The translations under genes and the position numbers were made by a program. The notes under the pieces were generated by a model. The model searched no databases. It was not told where the DNA came from and saw nothing but the letters and a program-made list of their open reading frames with translations. A stretch of DNA of 64,000 nucleotides from Rana temporaria. Its lineage: Eukaryota; Chordata; Amphibia; Anura; Ranidae. Every line of letters starts with the position of its first letter. Positions within the stretch are counted from its first letter, which is position 1. Below are positions 9,537-20,530 of the stretch, in pieces. The stretch lies in NCBI RefSeq assembly GCF_905171775.1, contig NC_053501.1, forward strand, positions 12,554,844 through 12,618,843, given 5' to 3'.

Positions 9537-10155
9537 AAGGATGATGGGGAGGAATAGGAAGAGGAAGGAAGGAAGACAAGGAGAAGGAAGAGGAAATAGA
9601 AAAGGAAGAGAGGAAGGAAGGTGGGAAGAATGGGGGAAAGGAAAAGGGGAAGGTGAAAGTAAGGAAGAAAGAAAGAAAGAGGGAAAGAGAAAAGGAATAG
9701 AGGAAGGAAATAGGGAATAAAAAAGAGGAAGTAAGGAAATAAGGAAGGAAGAATAGAGGAAGGAAGGAAGGAACGAAGAGGGGAAGGATGGAAGGAAAAG
9801 GGAAAGAAGGAAAGGAGGGAGGGGCGGAAGGGAAGTAGGAAAGAGGAAGGAAGGAAGATGGGAAGAAAAAAGAAAGGAAAGGAGGGGGAAGAGAAAAGAG
9901 GAAGGAAGGAAGAGGGGAAGGGAAGAAGGGAAGGCGGAAAGAAGGAAGAGGGAAAGAGGAAGGAAGGATGATGGGAAGAAAAAAGAAAGAAAAGGAGGGG
10001 GAAGAGAAAAGAGGAAGGAAGGAAGATGGGAGGAGAAAAGAAAGAGAGGAATGGGGAAGAGAAAATAAAGGAAGATAGAAAAGAAGGAAGGAAGGAAGGA
10101 GTGTTGAAGGAAAGATAGTAGAGGGAAAGAGGAAGAAATGGAAGGAAAGAAAGAT
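9537..10155 (+). repeat. Polypurine tract, right part
   Basis: It begins with the right target-site duplication of the L1 (9537-9551) and continues as degenerate GGAA, GAGG and AAAG units, the same composition as 1406-2435. The open frames on the minus strand (S/F/L/P rich) are compositional. Restoring the pre-insertion locus makes the two parts one tract. Confidence 0.93.
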
Positions 10156-10480
10156 GGGTTCAGTTTGTGAATTATGTATTGCAGCCTCCCCCTTTGTATC
10201 GGTAGCACTGCGGCACACCACTCACCCCCCTCACTCATCCAGCCAGGCAGTGGGGATGTCGGCCTCTTGCACACAATGGTGAATCACGGATGAATAAGAC
10301 GTTTCTAATATTTCATCTCTGATAAGAAATGTTTTTCTATGAATCATTAAATCCAGAAGAATCCGGGAGAGCTCCTCGCGGTGTGTTATTCATTATTCCT
10401 CCGTCGTCTTTAGTGTGATTTTCTTGGTTCTCCTGTCATTATAAAGTAGCACAAAAAAGCTTCTAAAGGTGACTTAAGCC
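10156..10480. other. Unassigned DNA
   Basis: No gene, RNA or shared repeat recognised between the polypurine tract and the family E element. Confidence 0.5.
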
Positions 10481-10935
10481 GGTCATACATGGATCGAAAT
10501 TCAGCCAGTTCAGCAGAGACCGGACTAATTGATATCCATCCAGGGCCGGATTAACAATGGGGCTGATGGAGCTGCAGCTCCAGGCCCCTTTCTCAAGATA
10601 GGCCCATTTGCCCCAAAAAAAAAAAAAAAAAAAAAAAATTTTTTTTTTTTTTTAAGATTTTTTTTTTTTTTAAGATCGAATTTGGTGGGTTGTAGCTCGA
10701 TGACCAGAGGTCACCGAAACCCCACATTTGGGGGTAGGCATGGGAAGAGCTACCCCACAACTGGTTAAAATATGGGACGGCTATAATTTATGGTTCCGGA
10801 GATACGGGCCTGCTTGCACAGCCTGTCAGAAGCTACATTCAGAGCGGCCAATATAAATACAAGCTGACACACTGCAGCAGACTGATAGGATCACCGTGCT
10901 TATAATAATTTTTTGTATATTACTCATGGTAATTA

Positions 10936-11890
10936 ACCCCTTGCCACCCAGGCCAATTCTGACACTTCTCTACTACATGTAAAAATCATCATTTGTTATT
11001 TGCTAGAAAATTACTCTATGGGGGTCTTTGCACTTTTTATGTTGCAGGGTACAGAGCTGCACGATTCTGGCTAAAATGAGAATTGCAATTTTTTTGCTTA
11101 GAAGATAGATCACGATTCTCTCACGATTGTTGCGGCGTAACATCATCTTTCACATTAAAACAAAAAAAAAAAAAATGAGCTAACTTCACTGTTTTGTTTT
11201 TATGGTTTTTATTATTCATTGAAGTGGGAAAATGCAGTGTGACATAAAATATTGCAGCAATAGCCATTGTATTCCCTAGAGTCTCTGCTAAAATATATAT
11301 AATGTTTGGCAGTTCCAAGTAATTTTCTAGCAAATAATATTGCTTTCTAACTTAAGAAACAAGTGTTGGACTTTAAGTGGTTAAATTTAGTTACAATGTT
11401 AGTTAGTTACAATGTTTCATTTTGTTTACAAACTTTGCAGACTGCCCAGATTTGTTCTTTACACACAGAAGTGTATCCCTTTGATCTAAGAAGGAAGTGT
11501 CAGTTACAATGTTTCCTGTTAAAAACTTGGCAGACTGCCCAGATATTTTCTTTTGACAGCTGAAAGTCTTTCCACTTTTTATATGAAAGAATCAGCAAAC
11601 TCTGCATTGAAGATCGTCAGGGGGGTTGAATCGAGATCACGATTTTGTTAACGATTAATTGTGCAGCTCTAGCACGGTATTTGCGCAGCAATTTTTCAAA
11701 CATGTTTTTTTGGAAAAAAATGTTTCATTCATTAAAAAAACAGTTAGTTAGTTAAGTTAGCACAATTTTTTTGGTATCCTAAGCGATGCTTTACATTTTT
11801 TTAGGTTACATGTTTAGAGTTACAGAGAAGGTCTAGTACTAGAATTATTGTTCTTGCTCTAACGATCGTGGCGTATGTAACCTGTGTGTA
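10936..11890 (+). repeat. Dispersed repeat starting TTAACCCCTTGCCACCC, host of a smaller hAT
   Basis: The sequence from TTAACCCCTTGCCACC through GGGGTCTTTGCAC is continued at 11680 (TTTGCGCAGCAATTTT) once the hAT at 11052-11671 is removed. Similar opening phrases (TTTAACCCCTTCATGCC) recur at 40187. It is AT-rich and non-coding. The class is unknown. Confidence 0.55.
11052..11671. mobile_element. Short hAT-type element with GAGCTGCACGATT ends
   Basis: The left end is CAGAGCTGCACGATT and the right end AATTGTGCAGCTCTA, inverted with few mismatches. It is flanked by GCAGGGTA (11044-11051) and GCACGGTA (11672-11679), a 7-of-8 match expected for an aged 8-bp duplication. The 620-bp body has no transposase. 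It is the innermost level of this nest. Confidence 0.8.
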
Positions 11891-11984
11891 TCTGGCTCTG
11901 ATACTACCAGTGCCTACCCAGCCACTGACTAGTATCTCTCCCCAGCCTGTCCCCACACACCCTCTCACCTGCTGACCTGTGGAT

Positions 11985-12212
11985 GGGGGAATCACTCCTG
12001 CATTGTTATTGTGTTCTGCCAGTGCGTACAATGATCAGTGTTGCTAACTTTAGCTGGCAGCACTGATTGTTTTAAGAAAAAAAAACAGGCTGGTTGTACT
12101 CAAGTTGATTAATAGATTGACTTGTGTAAAACCAGATAGCCCATACATAGATTGACTATGGCTGGTCTCTGCATAATTGGCGTAATTTCAATCCATGTAT
12201 GACCCGCTTAAC
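11985..12212 (-). repeat. Family E fragment, reverse orientation
   Basis: Read on the minus strand it starts GGTCATACATGGATTGAAAT and follows the 10481/13926 family E copy over about 200 bp with moderate divergence. It lies inside the hAT element that is itself inserted in a family E copy. Confidence 0.7.
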
Positions 12213-12231
12213 CACTACTCAGTCCCCAAAT

Positions 12232-12975
12232 ATCCTTCCACTCCTGTACATAGTGCTCACTGTCATACTCTCCACACTCCTCTCCTGTACATAGTGCCCA
12301 CTGTCATACTCTCCACACTTCTCTCCTATACATAGTACCCACTGTCATACCCTACACACTCCTCTCCTGTACATAGTGCCCACTGTCATACCCTCCACAC
12401 TCCTCTCCTATACATAGCGCCCACTGTCATACCCTTCACACTCCTCTCCTGTACATAGTGCCTGCTGTCATACACTTGTCTCCTGTACTTAGTGCCCACT
12501 GTCGCACCATCCACACTCCTCTCCTGTACATACTGCTCACTATCATACCCTCCACACTCCTCTCCTATACATAGTGCCCACTGTCATACCCTCCACACTC
12601 CTCTCCTATACATAGTGTTCACTGTCATACCCTCCACACTCCTCTCCTATACATAGAGCCCACTATCATACCGTCTACATTCCTCTCCTGTACATACTGC
12701 CCACTGTCATACCCTCCATTCTCCTCTCCTGTACATACTGCCCCATCATACCCTCCACACTTCTCTCTGGTACGTACTACCCTCTGTCATACCCCCTCAC
12801 TCTTCCTGTACATACTGCCCATTGTCATACCCTTCACACTCCTCTCCTGTACATAGTGCTTTTTGCCGTACCCTTTGTACTCCTCTCCTGTACATAGTGC
12901 CCACTGTTAGACCCTCCACATTCCTCTCCCTCACCTGCACATACTTCCCACTTATATACCGTCCATACTCCTCCC
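12232..12975 (+). repeat. 41-bp minisatellite
   Basis: About 18 copies of a unit near CCTGTACATAGTGCCCACTG, then TCATACCCTCCACACTCCTC, then T, with a period of about 41 bp. Divergence is scattered substitutions. Short open frames on both strands follow the period and are not genes. Confidence 0.92.
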
Positions 12976-13590
12976 CTATGTCGCTTACCCACAAAAACAG
13001 TTCTTTAAAATTATACTGAATATCCTCAATGTTACCAGCTCTAGAATGGACACACTTTTGTTAGTTCAACTAAAGGAAATATCAGTTCTCATATTTGTTC
13101 TGCCCCATTATTAGTACTCATTTAATTTTGTGATTACTACTATGATGTATAGAGGAACATCGGGGATCTCAGCTACTCTAAATATAGCACTTATATAAAA
13201 AAGTGTCCCTGAAAATATTTTTTAAATGTTGGCAACTGTGCACTTAGGCACTGCCCAAGGGCCACCGTCCACCGGGTCAGTAGGGGGCCCCATGAGAGGC
13301 TCCTGGGATCCTGTGATAATAAAGCGGTAGTAAACTTTCCTGACATTACTACTTTTTAGAGGCCCTGGGGTAGGTTATGCCACAACGTACAAGTATGCAC
13401 AGCATATTAGCACATTAGTGTACACTTACATTTTCAGACTGAGCCCTCCAGTGCTGCGATGAATCAGGCGGGGCCTGGACACTTCCATCTTCACCCGGTC
13501 TTCCTTCTGGGTTCTGTGCCTTTGGTCACTTGCCTTGGCTGGGCTGCGTTCATGTCATTCCCACGCATTTATTTCTTATTTATTACACCC
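12976..13590. other. Unassigned interior of the hAT element
   Basis: No gene or recognised repeat. The stretch around 13255-13300 (CCAAGGGCCACCGTCCACCG) is likely part of the original hAT body near its right side. Confidence 0.4.
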
Positions 13591-13854
13591 CATTCACACC
13601 TCCGCGACAAAACGCCCGACGCCGGCCGCTCGTGCCGCTGGAGGGGAGAATTCCCATTGCTGTCTATGAGATGGTTCACATCTCATAGACGCCGTACACC
13701 TGCGGCATGAAAAAAAGTCCCGGACCCTTTTTTTCAGGCGGCATTGGCGTTCGGGCCATACAAAGCAATAGGAAGGATTTGTAAAAAAAAAGTTACACTA
13801 TTCGCGGCAAATTAAGCCACGTACGCGGCGTTACTTGTCGCGGAGGTGTGAATG
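13591..13854. mobile_element. Foldback element with 18-bp perfect inverted ends
   Basis: CATTCACACCTCCGCGAC at 13591-13608 is repeated in inverted form at 13837-13854 with no mismatch. The 264-bp body has an internal palindrome around GTCTATGAGATGGTTCACAT / CTCATAGAC (13662-13690). There is no coding capacity. It is a MITE-like non-autonomous element. I could not settle its duplication. Confidence 0.8.
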
Positions 13855-14090
13855 CAACCTAAAAGGCCCCACCAAAATCCTCAGCACCAGGCCCATGATG
13901 TTCTTAATCTGGCCCTGTATCCATCTATGGGCAGGCTGGTTGTGCAGAAGTCAAACTGACAATCAACTTCTGTACAATCACCCAGTTGGATTTTCCACAA
14001 TCGATCAATGCTGATGGCTATAGCTGGCAGCACTGATCGGTTTATTCTGAGGGTGGGGAACTCTCCCCTCTGCCAGAATAAATTAACTCA

Positions 14091-14364
14091 ACTGGAAGGA
14101 TTTCCCCATCCGGCAAAATGCCATAACCCTGGCATTGTTTATTTTCAGCCGGCGATTCTCTAATCGGTAAAAGCGATCCCAGCAGCGGATTCGCCGCTGG
14201 ATCATTTTTAGAAATTGCCGGGAGGGGTCGATCCCAACTCCCACTGCTTCCTGGTGGTTTTTGGGCTTACCTGCCCAATCAGGAATCCGGAGAACCGATC
14301 CAGCAGTTGCGGTTGCTGGTAACAAAGGCGAGTGGAGAAAAGATGGCCTCCACTCATCTCTATG
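14091..14364. other. Unassigned DNA
   Basis: No gene seen. There is some self-complementarity around GCAGCGGATTCGCCGCTG (14173-14190). Confidence 0.4.
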
Positions 14365-14372
14365 GTCTAGGA

Positions 14373-14697
14373 CAGGGGTCTCCAAACTGCGGCCAGATGT
14401 GGCCCTTTGCTAGCCTTTATCTGGCCCTTGGGGCAACATTCCTCCCACTAATAGGAGGCACTATTCCGAATCCTCACACTGGGGCACTATATATTCCACT
14501 GATACCAATGATGGGATACTATCCTGCTTACTAATAGGGGGAATATTTCTCCTCCTATTGACCACCAAACCTATATTTATTCTCACTGGTGCTGGATGCC
14601 CGTGACATTTCCTGCCCCCGCTGGCCATAATCCGGCTCTTCTAAAGTCTGAAGGACAATAAAGTGGCCCTTTGTTTTGAAAAGTTTGGAGACCCCTG
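14373..14697 (+). mobile_element. Short hAT element (family G) with GGGGTCTCCAAACT ends
   Basis: CAGGGGTCTCCAAACT (14373) is inverted as AGTTTGGAGACCCCTG (ending 14697), a typical hAT terminus. Flanks GTCTAGGA (14365-14372) and GTTTAGGA (14698-14705) match at 7 of 8. The 325-bp copy has no transposase. A second, reversed and partial copy is at 33986-34268. Confidence 0.9.
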
Positions 14698-14746
14698 GTT
14701 TAGGAGGACTGGAGAGGGTTCCAGTTCAATGTAAATAAAACACTAG

Positions 14747-15470
14747 GGGGCAGATCCACAGAGCAAGTACGCCGGCGTATCTACTGATACGCCGGCGTAC
14801 TTTCAAATTTCCTGCGTCGTATCTTTAGTTTGAATCCTCAAACCAAGATACGACGGCTTCTGGGTTCGATCCGACAGGCGTACGGCTTTGTACGCCTTCG
14901 GATCGTAGGTGCAATACTTCGGCGCCCGCTGGGTGGAGTTTGCGTCGTTTTCCGCGTCGGGTATGCAAATTAACGATTTACGACGATCCACGAACGTACG
15001 CGCGGCCGTCGCATTTTCCAACGTCGTCTGTAGTCGGCTTTTTCCGGCGTATAGTTAAAGCTGGTATTTTGCGGCGTATAGATAGACTTGCCATGTTAAG
15101 TATGGCCGTCGTTCCCGCGTCGAAATTTGAATTTTTTTTTTTTTTTGCGTAAGTCGTCCGTGAATAGGGATGGACGTAACTCACGTCTAAGTTAAAAAAA
15201 AATGACTTTTCTAGCGACGTCATTTAGCGCAATGCACGGCGGGAAATTTCGGGACGACGCATGCGCAGTTCATTCGGCGCGGGGACGGGCTTCATTTAAA
15301 TGAATCACGCCCCCTAATCGCCGATTTGAATTCCGCCTTCAGAAATACACTACGCCGCCGTAACTTACGGCGCGAAATCGTTGAGGATTCGAAATTCCGC
15401 CAGGTAAGGTACGGCGGCGTAGCGTATCTCTGATACTCGGCGCAAGTGCAATTGTATGTGGATCTGGCCC
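14747..15470. mobile_element. Family A foldback element, complete copy
   Basis: The ends GGGGCAGATCCACAGAG and TATGTGGATCTGGCCC are inverted, flanked by TAG on both sides (14744-14746 and 15471-15473). The body carries serial hairpins, for example AAGTACGCCGGCGTATC / GATACGCCGGCGTACTT (14765-14802), and the CG-rich core shared by all family A copies. It is 724 bp and non-coding. The superfamily is uncertain; a 3-bp duplication and GGGCC-type ends would fit PIF/Harbinger. Confidence 0.82.
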
Positions 15471-15473
15471 TAG

Positions 15474-15668
15474 ATAAATATTTTTTGGTGTTTTTTGATC
15501 TAATGCGTTACATTGTAGATGAGAGATGTGGGGTCTTATTGACCTCAGATCTCTCCATAAAGAGGACCTGTCACTGCTTATTTCTATCACAAGGGATGTT
15601 TACATTCCTTGTGATAGGAATAAAAGTGATCAAAAAGGGAAAGTGTAAAAATAAAAAAAGTAATAAGA

Positions 15669-15704
<36 letters not shown>

Positions 15705-15743
15705 TGTAAACGCGCAGTGGTGAATGTATACATACAGTATATA
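15474..15743. repeat. Dispersed repeat fragment and (AAT)n microsatellite
   Basis: 15520-15625 contains AGAGGACCTGTCACTGC and CACAAGGGATGTTTACATTC, related to 18175-18235 (AGAGAACCTGTCACCTCC). 15669-15703 is an (AAT)n run. No gene. Confidence 0.6.
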
Positions 15744-16012
15744 CAGTATCTCACAAAAGTAAGTACACCCCTCACATTTGTGTAAATATTTCCTTCTATC
15801 TTTTCATGTGACAACACTGAAGAAATGACACTTTGCTACAATGTTGTGTAGTGAGTGTACAGCTTGTATAACAGTGTAAATTTGCTGTCCCCTCAAAATA
15901 ACTCAACACACAGTCAATAATGTCTAAACCGCTGGCAACAAAAGTGAGTACACCCCTAAGTGAAAATGTTCAAATTGGGCCCAAAGTGTCAATATTCAGT
16001 ATTTTTTTCTGC
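15744..16012 (+). mobile_element. Tc1-like transposon, left terminal fragment
   Basis: It starts CAGTATCTCACAAAAGTAAG just after TA (15742-15743) and has the second, inner copy of the terminal motif (CAAAAGTGAGTACACCCC) at 15938. This direct-repeat-within-TIR layout is known for a Tc1 subgroup common in fish and frogs. Only about 270 bp remains and the transposase gene is gone. A transposase scrap possibly of the same family is at 38455-38535. Confidence 0.85.
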
Positions 16013-16799
16013 AAAAAATATATGCTATATATATATGTGCTAATATATGAGAGAAGCGTCAGGAATGGCCCGGTAGGCGAGTAGTTAAGAGGTTAATTTC
16101 CCACGATTTTTATTTTTATAACCCGAATGGTAAAAAAAAAAATACAAACCATGAAATATGCATGGCGCTGCAAGCGCAGGAATATACACACAAACAATCA
16201 ACCAACAGCCGGGCGAGTACAATGAGGGGGAAAAGTAGCTGAACTCTACAAGTTAGAAGTGGGATAACATCATTAGCGCTGACAGCGTGGCCCCGGGGTC
16301 ACCGCTACCTTCATTAGACAATGTGTGTCATGCTCAGAGAGGTCTGCAGCCCACAAGCACAGAGGGCAGCGTCTTCTCTATTTATATTCAGCCCGTCCTG
16401 CTCCTCAGCGGCGCCCTTTGCTACAGAACAATACTAATTCATTAAAGGGTTGATTATAAAGTCAGAAATCTATCTTGTGACCGCATGATCCAGTGCAAGG
16501 TTTGTTCATTTCCTCTCCCAGTGACAAGTGTAAACAAGAGAGATTGATTGCCTGATGCGGTCCGATGTAATCACATTTTAATGATCCCCCCCAAAAAAAA
16601 CAGGATTTATTGTGCTAAATCTTCCCTCCAGACCGGCCGTGATAATAAGAAATTGAAAATCTATAACACGTGGAGCGAGTTACCGGAGAGAGGCCGCGAC
16701 CGTACAGAACCAATTCCTGGAAAAACCAAGAGAGAGTGACAGTTCAACCCGAGGATGGACGTGTCCTTCAGATCTTATCTCACACATTTGTTTTAAAAA
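16013..16799. other. Unassigned DNA
   Basis: No gene, RNA or repeat shared within the window. Complexity is ordinary from about 16150 to 16790, so this may be single-copy DNA. Short open frames show no recognisable motif. Confidence 0.5.
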
Positions 16800-16803
16800 T
16801 TAA

Positions 16804-16844
<41 letters not shown>

Positions 16845-16851
16845 TACATAT

Positions 16852-16932
<81 letters not shown>

Positions 16933-16966
16933 TAGAGATAGCCATATATATATATATATATATACA
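16800..16966 (+). repeat. (TA)n and (CA)n microsatellite
   Basis: Alternating TA and CA runs, including an uninterrupted TA run of about 55 bp at 16869-16923. The I/Y-alternating open frames on the minus strand are a product of the repeat. Confidence 0.97.
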
Positions 16967-17407
16967 TTCTCTGCAGTTCAAATGTGAGAAAGGAGAACAT
17001 ACTGCATGATGGCCATTAGATGGCTCTGATTTTCATAGGAAGTAAGTATACTTCACGGGGCCATCTAGTGGCCATCATGCAGTATGTTCCCCTTTCTCGC
17101 ATTCGCCCTGCAGAGAATGTATTATTATTATTACTTCCTATGAAAATCAGAGCCATCTAGTGGCCACCGTGCAGTATGGTCCCCTATCTCACATTCGGTC
17201 TGCAGAGATTACGCAGTATTTCCTGCAATTACATATTGCAGAGAATATAACCATTCACACATTGGATGAAAAATCTGCATAGCAATTCATCCACTGTGTT
17301 CTGTACAAATGGGACAAAATCGAATGTTCTCAAGCTCTAGTCTCTGCAGTTTAAATGTGAGAAAGGGGAACATACTACACCAATGGCCACTAGGTGGCTC
17401 TGATTAA
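16967..17407. repeat. Foldback repeat with CATCTAGTGGCCATCATGCA arms
   Basis: CTCTGCAGTTCAAATGTGAG followed by the GCATGATGGCC arm (16970-17030) is inverted at 17060-17120 and again at 17145-17210, with a further direct copy at 17342-17400. A scrap is at 18670-18705. Each arm carries a CCATCTAGTGGCCA core. It is non-coding and may be a decayed foldback transposon in which one arm was reduplicated. Confidence 0.75.
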
Positions 17408-18662
17408 ATCGTAATCCAAAGTACTCGCATATCAAAGCGAGTTTCCCCATTGAAGTCAATGGAAACGAAAATAATTAGTTCCACATTGACTTCAATGGGC
17501 ATGCAATACCGCATTTGTCCAGATGTGGGGGGGCGCCGGAGAGCCTTGGAAAAGGCCGGAAAGGCCCGAGGACACCTTGGCTGACTTTAACAGACCTCGG
17601 AAAGTCTCCGTTCCTGAGATTTTTGCCATGGTCAGCCGAGCTGTCCACGGGCCTTTCTGTGCATTTCCTGAACGGCGCAGATCGGCGCCGTCCGGCTCTG
17701 CTCGGCTCCAGCCCCCCCCCCCCCACCTCAGGCCAAACGTGGTACTGCACACTGCTTTGGCCTGAATAGTTTTGCGAGACAACACTCGAGTTATGATTTT
17801 AGGAAATACAGCCAGGCCCGAATTTCCCACAAGGCCACTGAGGCCAGGCCTTGGGGCGGCAGGGCGTCAAGGGGCGGCAGTGGCATGGATTCCCCCGACG
17901 CCCGTAACATACAGTTAAGGGCAGTAAGTTATGGGAGAATCCGCTCGCTCGTTAACAAGTGGTTGCGGCGATGTCGCAACCACTTGTCGTCCCCCCAGAT
18001 ACCTCTCTCTGCTGGCTCTGTCTTCGGGACTCCGTCCTCCCCCGGCCACCGAGTCTGTCTCCTGTCCCTGCTGCCGATGTACACAGTGAGAGGGGAGAGC
18101 TGTTCTCTTCCCATCTCAGCTGTGACAGGAGTTCTAGCACAGTGCTAGGACTCCTGTTTTGGAGGTGACAGGGTCAATAAAGAGAACCTGTCACCTCCAA
18201 TTGCCATCACACAGGGAATTGTTTTCTCCTGTATGATAGCAAAACAGTTAAGTGAAAAACAATTGATAAAAAATAAATAAATAATAGGAATTAATAATTA
18301 AGTTAATAAAATAAAAAAGTAATTAAAAAGTAAAGAATAAGAAAAATAATAAGAAAAATAATAAGAATATTATACAAAAATAAAAAAAGTAAGCGACAAG
18401 CTACAAATAAATAAAAATAAAAAAGTGATAAAAAAGTAAAAAAGAAAGAAAAAAATTATTTGAACTAACCGTGCCGCCCCTGCCATCCGGTTGCCATTCT
18501 CCGTTGATTTGGGGGGGGGGGGGGTAGTTCGCTTGGCGGGGAGGGGGTGCATTGCGGAACCTGGCCTTGGGGCGGCAGGGAGAGCAAATCCGGCCCTGAA
18601 TAGAGCGCTCGTATTGCGAAACGCTCATTAACCGCGTTACTCGCAATCCGCGGTTCCACTGT
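17408..18662 (-). mobile_element. Family I element, copy 1, split by a hAT insertion
   Basis: On the minus strand it begins CAGTGGAACCGCGGATTGCG (18643-18662) next to TA. It matches the second copy at 42765-43212 over its whole length, including AAGTCAATGGAAAC, GGCATGCAATACCGCAT and GCCAAACGTGGTACTGCACA. The hAT at 17813-18598 interrupts it. The TA next to the end would fit Tc1/mariner/pogo. No transposase frame is present; the overlapping 80-110 residue frames at 17475-17830 are not conserved in the other copy. Confidence 0.7.
17813..18598. mobile_element. hAT-type element with CAGGCCCGAATTT ends
   Basis: The left end CAGGCCCGAATTT and the inverted right end AAATCCGGCCCTG (11 of 13) are flanked by AATACAGC (17805-17812) and AATAGAGC (18599-18606), 7 of 8 matched. 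The GGCCTTGGGGCGGCAGGG phrase occurs near both ends (17845 and 18562). The AT-rich A/T run at 18270-18450 and the hairpin TGGTTGCGGC / GTCGCAACCA near 17960-17984 are internal. It carries no transposase and sits within family I copy 1. Confidence 0.87.
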
Positions 18663-19439
18663 ATATATGCTTCATGGCACCATCTAGTGGCCATCATGCA
18701 GTATTTTATTCATTGCACGGAATATATCCTGGGGGCCTTATTCACACACTGGATGAAAAATGAAAAGATGAGATTTTTATTGAAAGTGACGCCGCTGCGG
18801 AGCGCCTAGAAGGTAGACACACTTGGACAGTTACGTATTTGGAAAGATATAGATGGTAACTTAAGGCTCGGAATATAAATCAAGGTCTTTAAGTATCTGT
18901 GCTAACGAGGAAGAGGACGGCGGTCTCAATGGTTGAGCTCCATCCTACGGCTTGCTAGGTTTTGATTTGAATTGACGGTGACAATAAGCCGGGAATGAGG
19001 TAGTCTCAGACAGGCATGTGGCTACAAAGTCTCCTGTTATTTATATCAGCCTTATTACACGCTGTATATTCAGCCAAGCATATGTCATCTCCGGCTACGC
19101 CGAGCACATAGGACTTCTCTGTGCAGGAGTAATGCGCAATGACTTAAAGCCAAAGTCCATTGTCATTAGAAGACCTTCTTCCCCCAGAATGGACCCAGAG
19201 GGCCCGTCTTTCTGCATGATTTTTTTTTTTATCGTTTCCTACATGTCATCCCAGGAGGAAGAGAACGTGTATACAGCTAGAGGGACCACTGCATGACACA
19301 TGGGTGGAGGAGAGGTCACAGAGGTAACAATGGCCCCCCGATCTTCAGAGCTCATAGAGAGTCCAGGTTATATTGCCTTCACCGGGGATCCACCCACCCT
19401 TTCCCCATTTAGAATAGGGGTGAGGTAGTAGGTGTTGGC
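18663..19439. other. Unassigned DNA
   Basis: Apart from a 40-bp scrap of the 16967 foldback (18670-18710) I see no repeat and no gene. Composition is ordinary and it may be single copy. Confidence 0.5.
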
Positions 19440-19885
19440 GCCTCTTAATAAATATGTGAAAAAATTTATGAATATATGTATAATAAATTAATATCCGGAA
19501 ATATTAAGTGATGCTTAACCAATAAAGGCTATGACTTGATCCACATGTGACTCATAATTGAACCATGTATTATGCCATCATAATAATAAAAAATATAAAA
19601 TGCAAAAATGTGTGCTAATATACAAAAAAGATGTGTGCTAAGATGATAAAAAAATATTAAAGTGCTCTTTGCCGTGCATATATTAAAATATCTAATGCTT
19701 ATTTCAATAGTCCATGCAAAAAAGGTGCTTCATGCTTCATATAGTTGTACAATTGGCAGTGTTCACTCAGTGCTCCCTCTTCTCATACCCGTTCAATCTG
19801 GTATGTAGCTCAAAGGAGAAAGAGTGCCCACATAGTGTAATATAGTCGATAATAATTTTATTTCAGAAAAAAGTCAGGTACTCAC
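19440..19885. repeat. AT-rich, repeat-like segment
   Basis: AT-rich DNA with short internal echoes (GTGTGCTAATATACAAAAAA, then GATGTGTGCTAAGATG). The run-in GCGCCTCTTAATAAATATGT looks like the end of an interspersed repeat, but there is no second copy in the window to prove it. Confidence 0.4.
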
Positions 19886-19887
19886 AT

Positions 19888-20530
19888 TTGAACCTGAAGG
19901 ACCTGAAGGGTCTGGTATGGATATTTGGGGGGAACCCCACGTAATTTTTTTTAAAATTGACGGCGGGGTTCCCCTTAATAACCATATCAGACCTGAAGGG
20001 CCTGTTAATGGAATTTGGGGGGGACCCCCAGGCTTTTTTTTTTTTTTTTTTTATGAATGAATCATCTCTGAATTGCCAGAGCCAACAATTCATTAGAGCC
20101 GCAAAGCCGGTTTTAAATGCCTTTTTTTCTTTCAGAAATGGCACTTTGTGCAGAGACAGTTCTATGTACGGGAAACATGCGCTTTTTCACTTGCTGTCTT
20201 TACACCCCCCCCCCCAGGTACGAAATTTAAAGGAATATTTCACTTTTATTGTTTCACTTTTAGCATTATTAAATTCACTGCTCCTGAAAAAACGGCCGTT
20301 TTTAAAACTTTTCTTTGCATTGATACATGTTTCCTGGGACAGGACCCGGGTCCCCAAACACTTTTTAGGACAATAACTTGCATATTAGCCTTTAAAATTA
20401 ACACTTTAGATTTCATATGTTCAAGTCCCATAGACTTTAACAGGGTTCTAAAGTTCACACAAACATTTGGTGTGTTCGCAAGTTCTGATGCGAACCGAAC
20501 CGGTGTGTTCGGCTCATCCTTACTGAAGAG
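19888..20530 (+). repeat. Family K dispersed repeat
   Basis: It contains GACCTGAAGGGTCTGGTATG, GGGGTTCCCCTTAATAACCA and, at the right, GATGCGAACCGAACCGGTGT. Related pieces recur at about 30505-30780, 32160-32670 and 45140-45370. Long T runs and C runs are present. It is non-coding; a retroelement end or DNA transposon cannot be distinguished here. Confidence 0.5.

Larger units (their letters stand above)
10541..13917. mobile_element. hAT-type element with CAGGGCCGGATTAA ends
   Basis: The inverted ends CAGGGCCGGATTAACA (10541) and TTCTTAATCTGGCCCTG (ending 13917) are bounded by a perfect 8-bp duplication TATCCATC (10533-10540 and 13918-13925). At 3.38 kb it holds no transposase. It has absorbed other repeats: an A/T homopolymer block (10614-10680), a dispersed repeat (10936-11890) with a further hAT inside it, a reversed family E copy, a 41-bp minisatellite and a foldback element at 13591-13854. 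It is a non-autonomous element grown by internal insertion. Confidence 0.9.
10481..14090 (+). mobile_element. Family E element, split by a 3.4-kb hAT insertion
   Basis: The left piece 10481-10540 begins GGTCATACATGGATCGAAAT. The right piece resumes at 13926 after the hAT element and continues to about 14090. A related copy in reverse orientation lies at about 11985-12212, and shared words such as AGCTGGCAGCACTGAT link the two. A terminal GGTCATACATGGAT motif on one side of each copy suggests a DNA transposon end. The far end is not resolved. There is no coding capacity. Confidence 0.65.

Noticed and set aside
14861..14875. GGTTCGATCC, similar to a tRNA B box
   Set aside because: It is part of the conserved hairpin text of family A, with no A box at the right distance and no cloverleaf.
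16793..17000. Alternating isoleucine/tyrosine frames
   Set aside because: Translation of (TA)n and (CA)n microsatellite.
17475..17830. Overlapping 80-112 residue frames on both strands
   Set aside because: The equivalent region of the other family I copy (42845-43132) does not keep the frames, so no protein is conserved.
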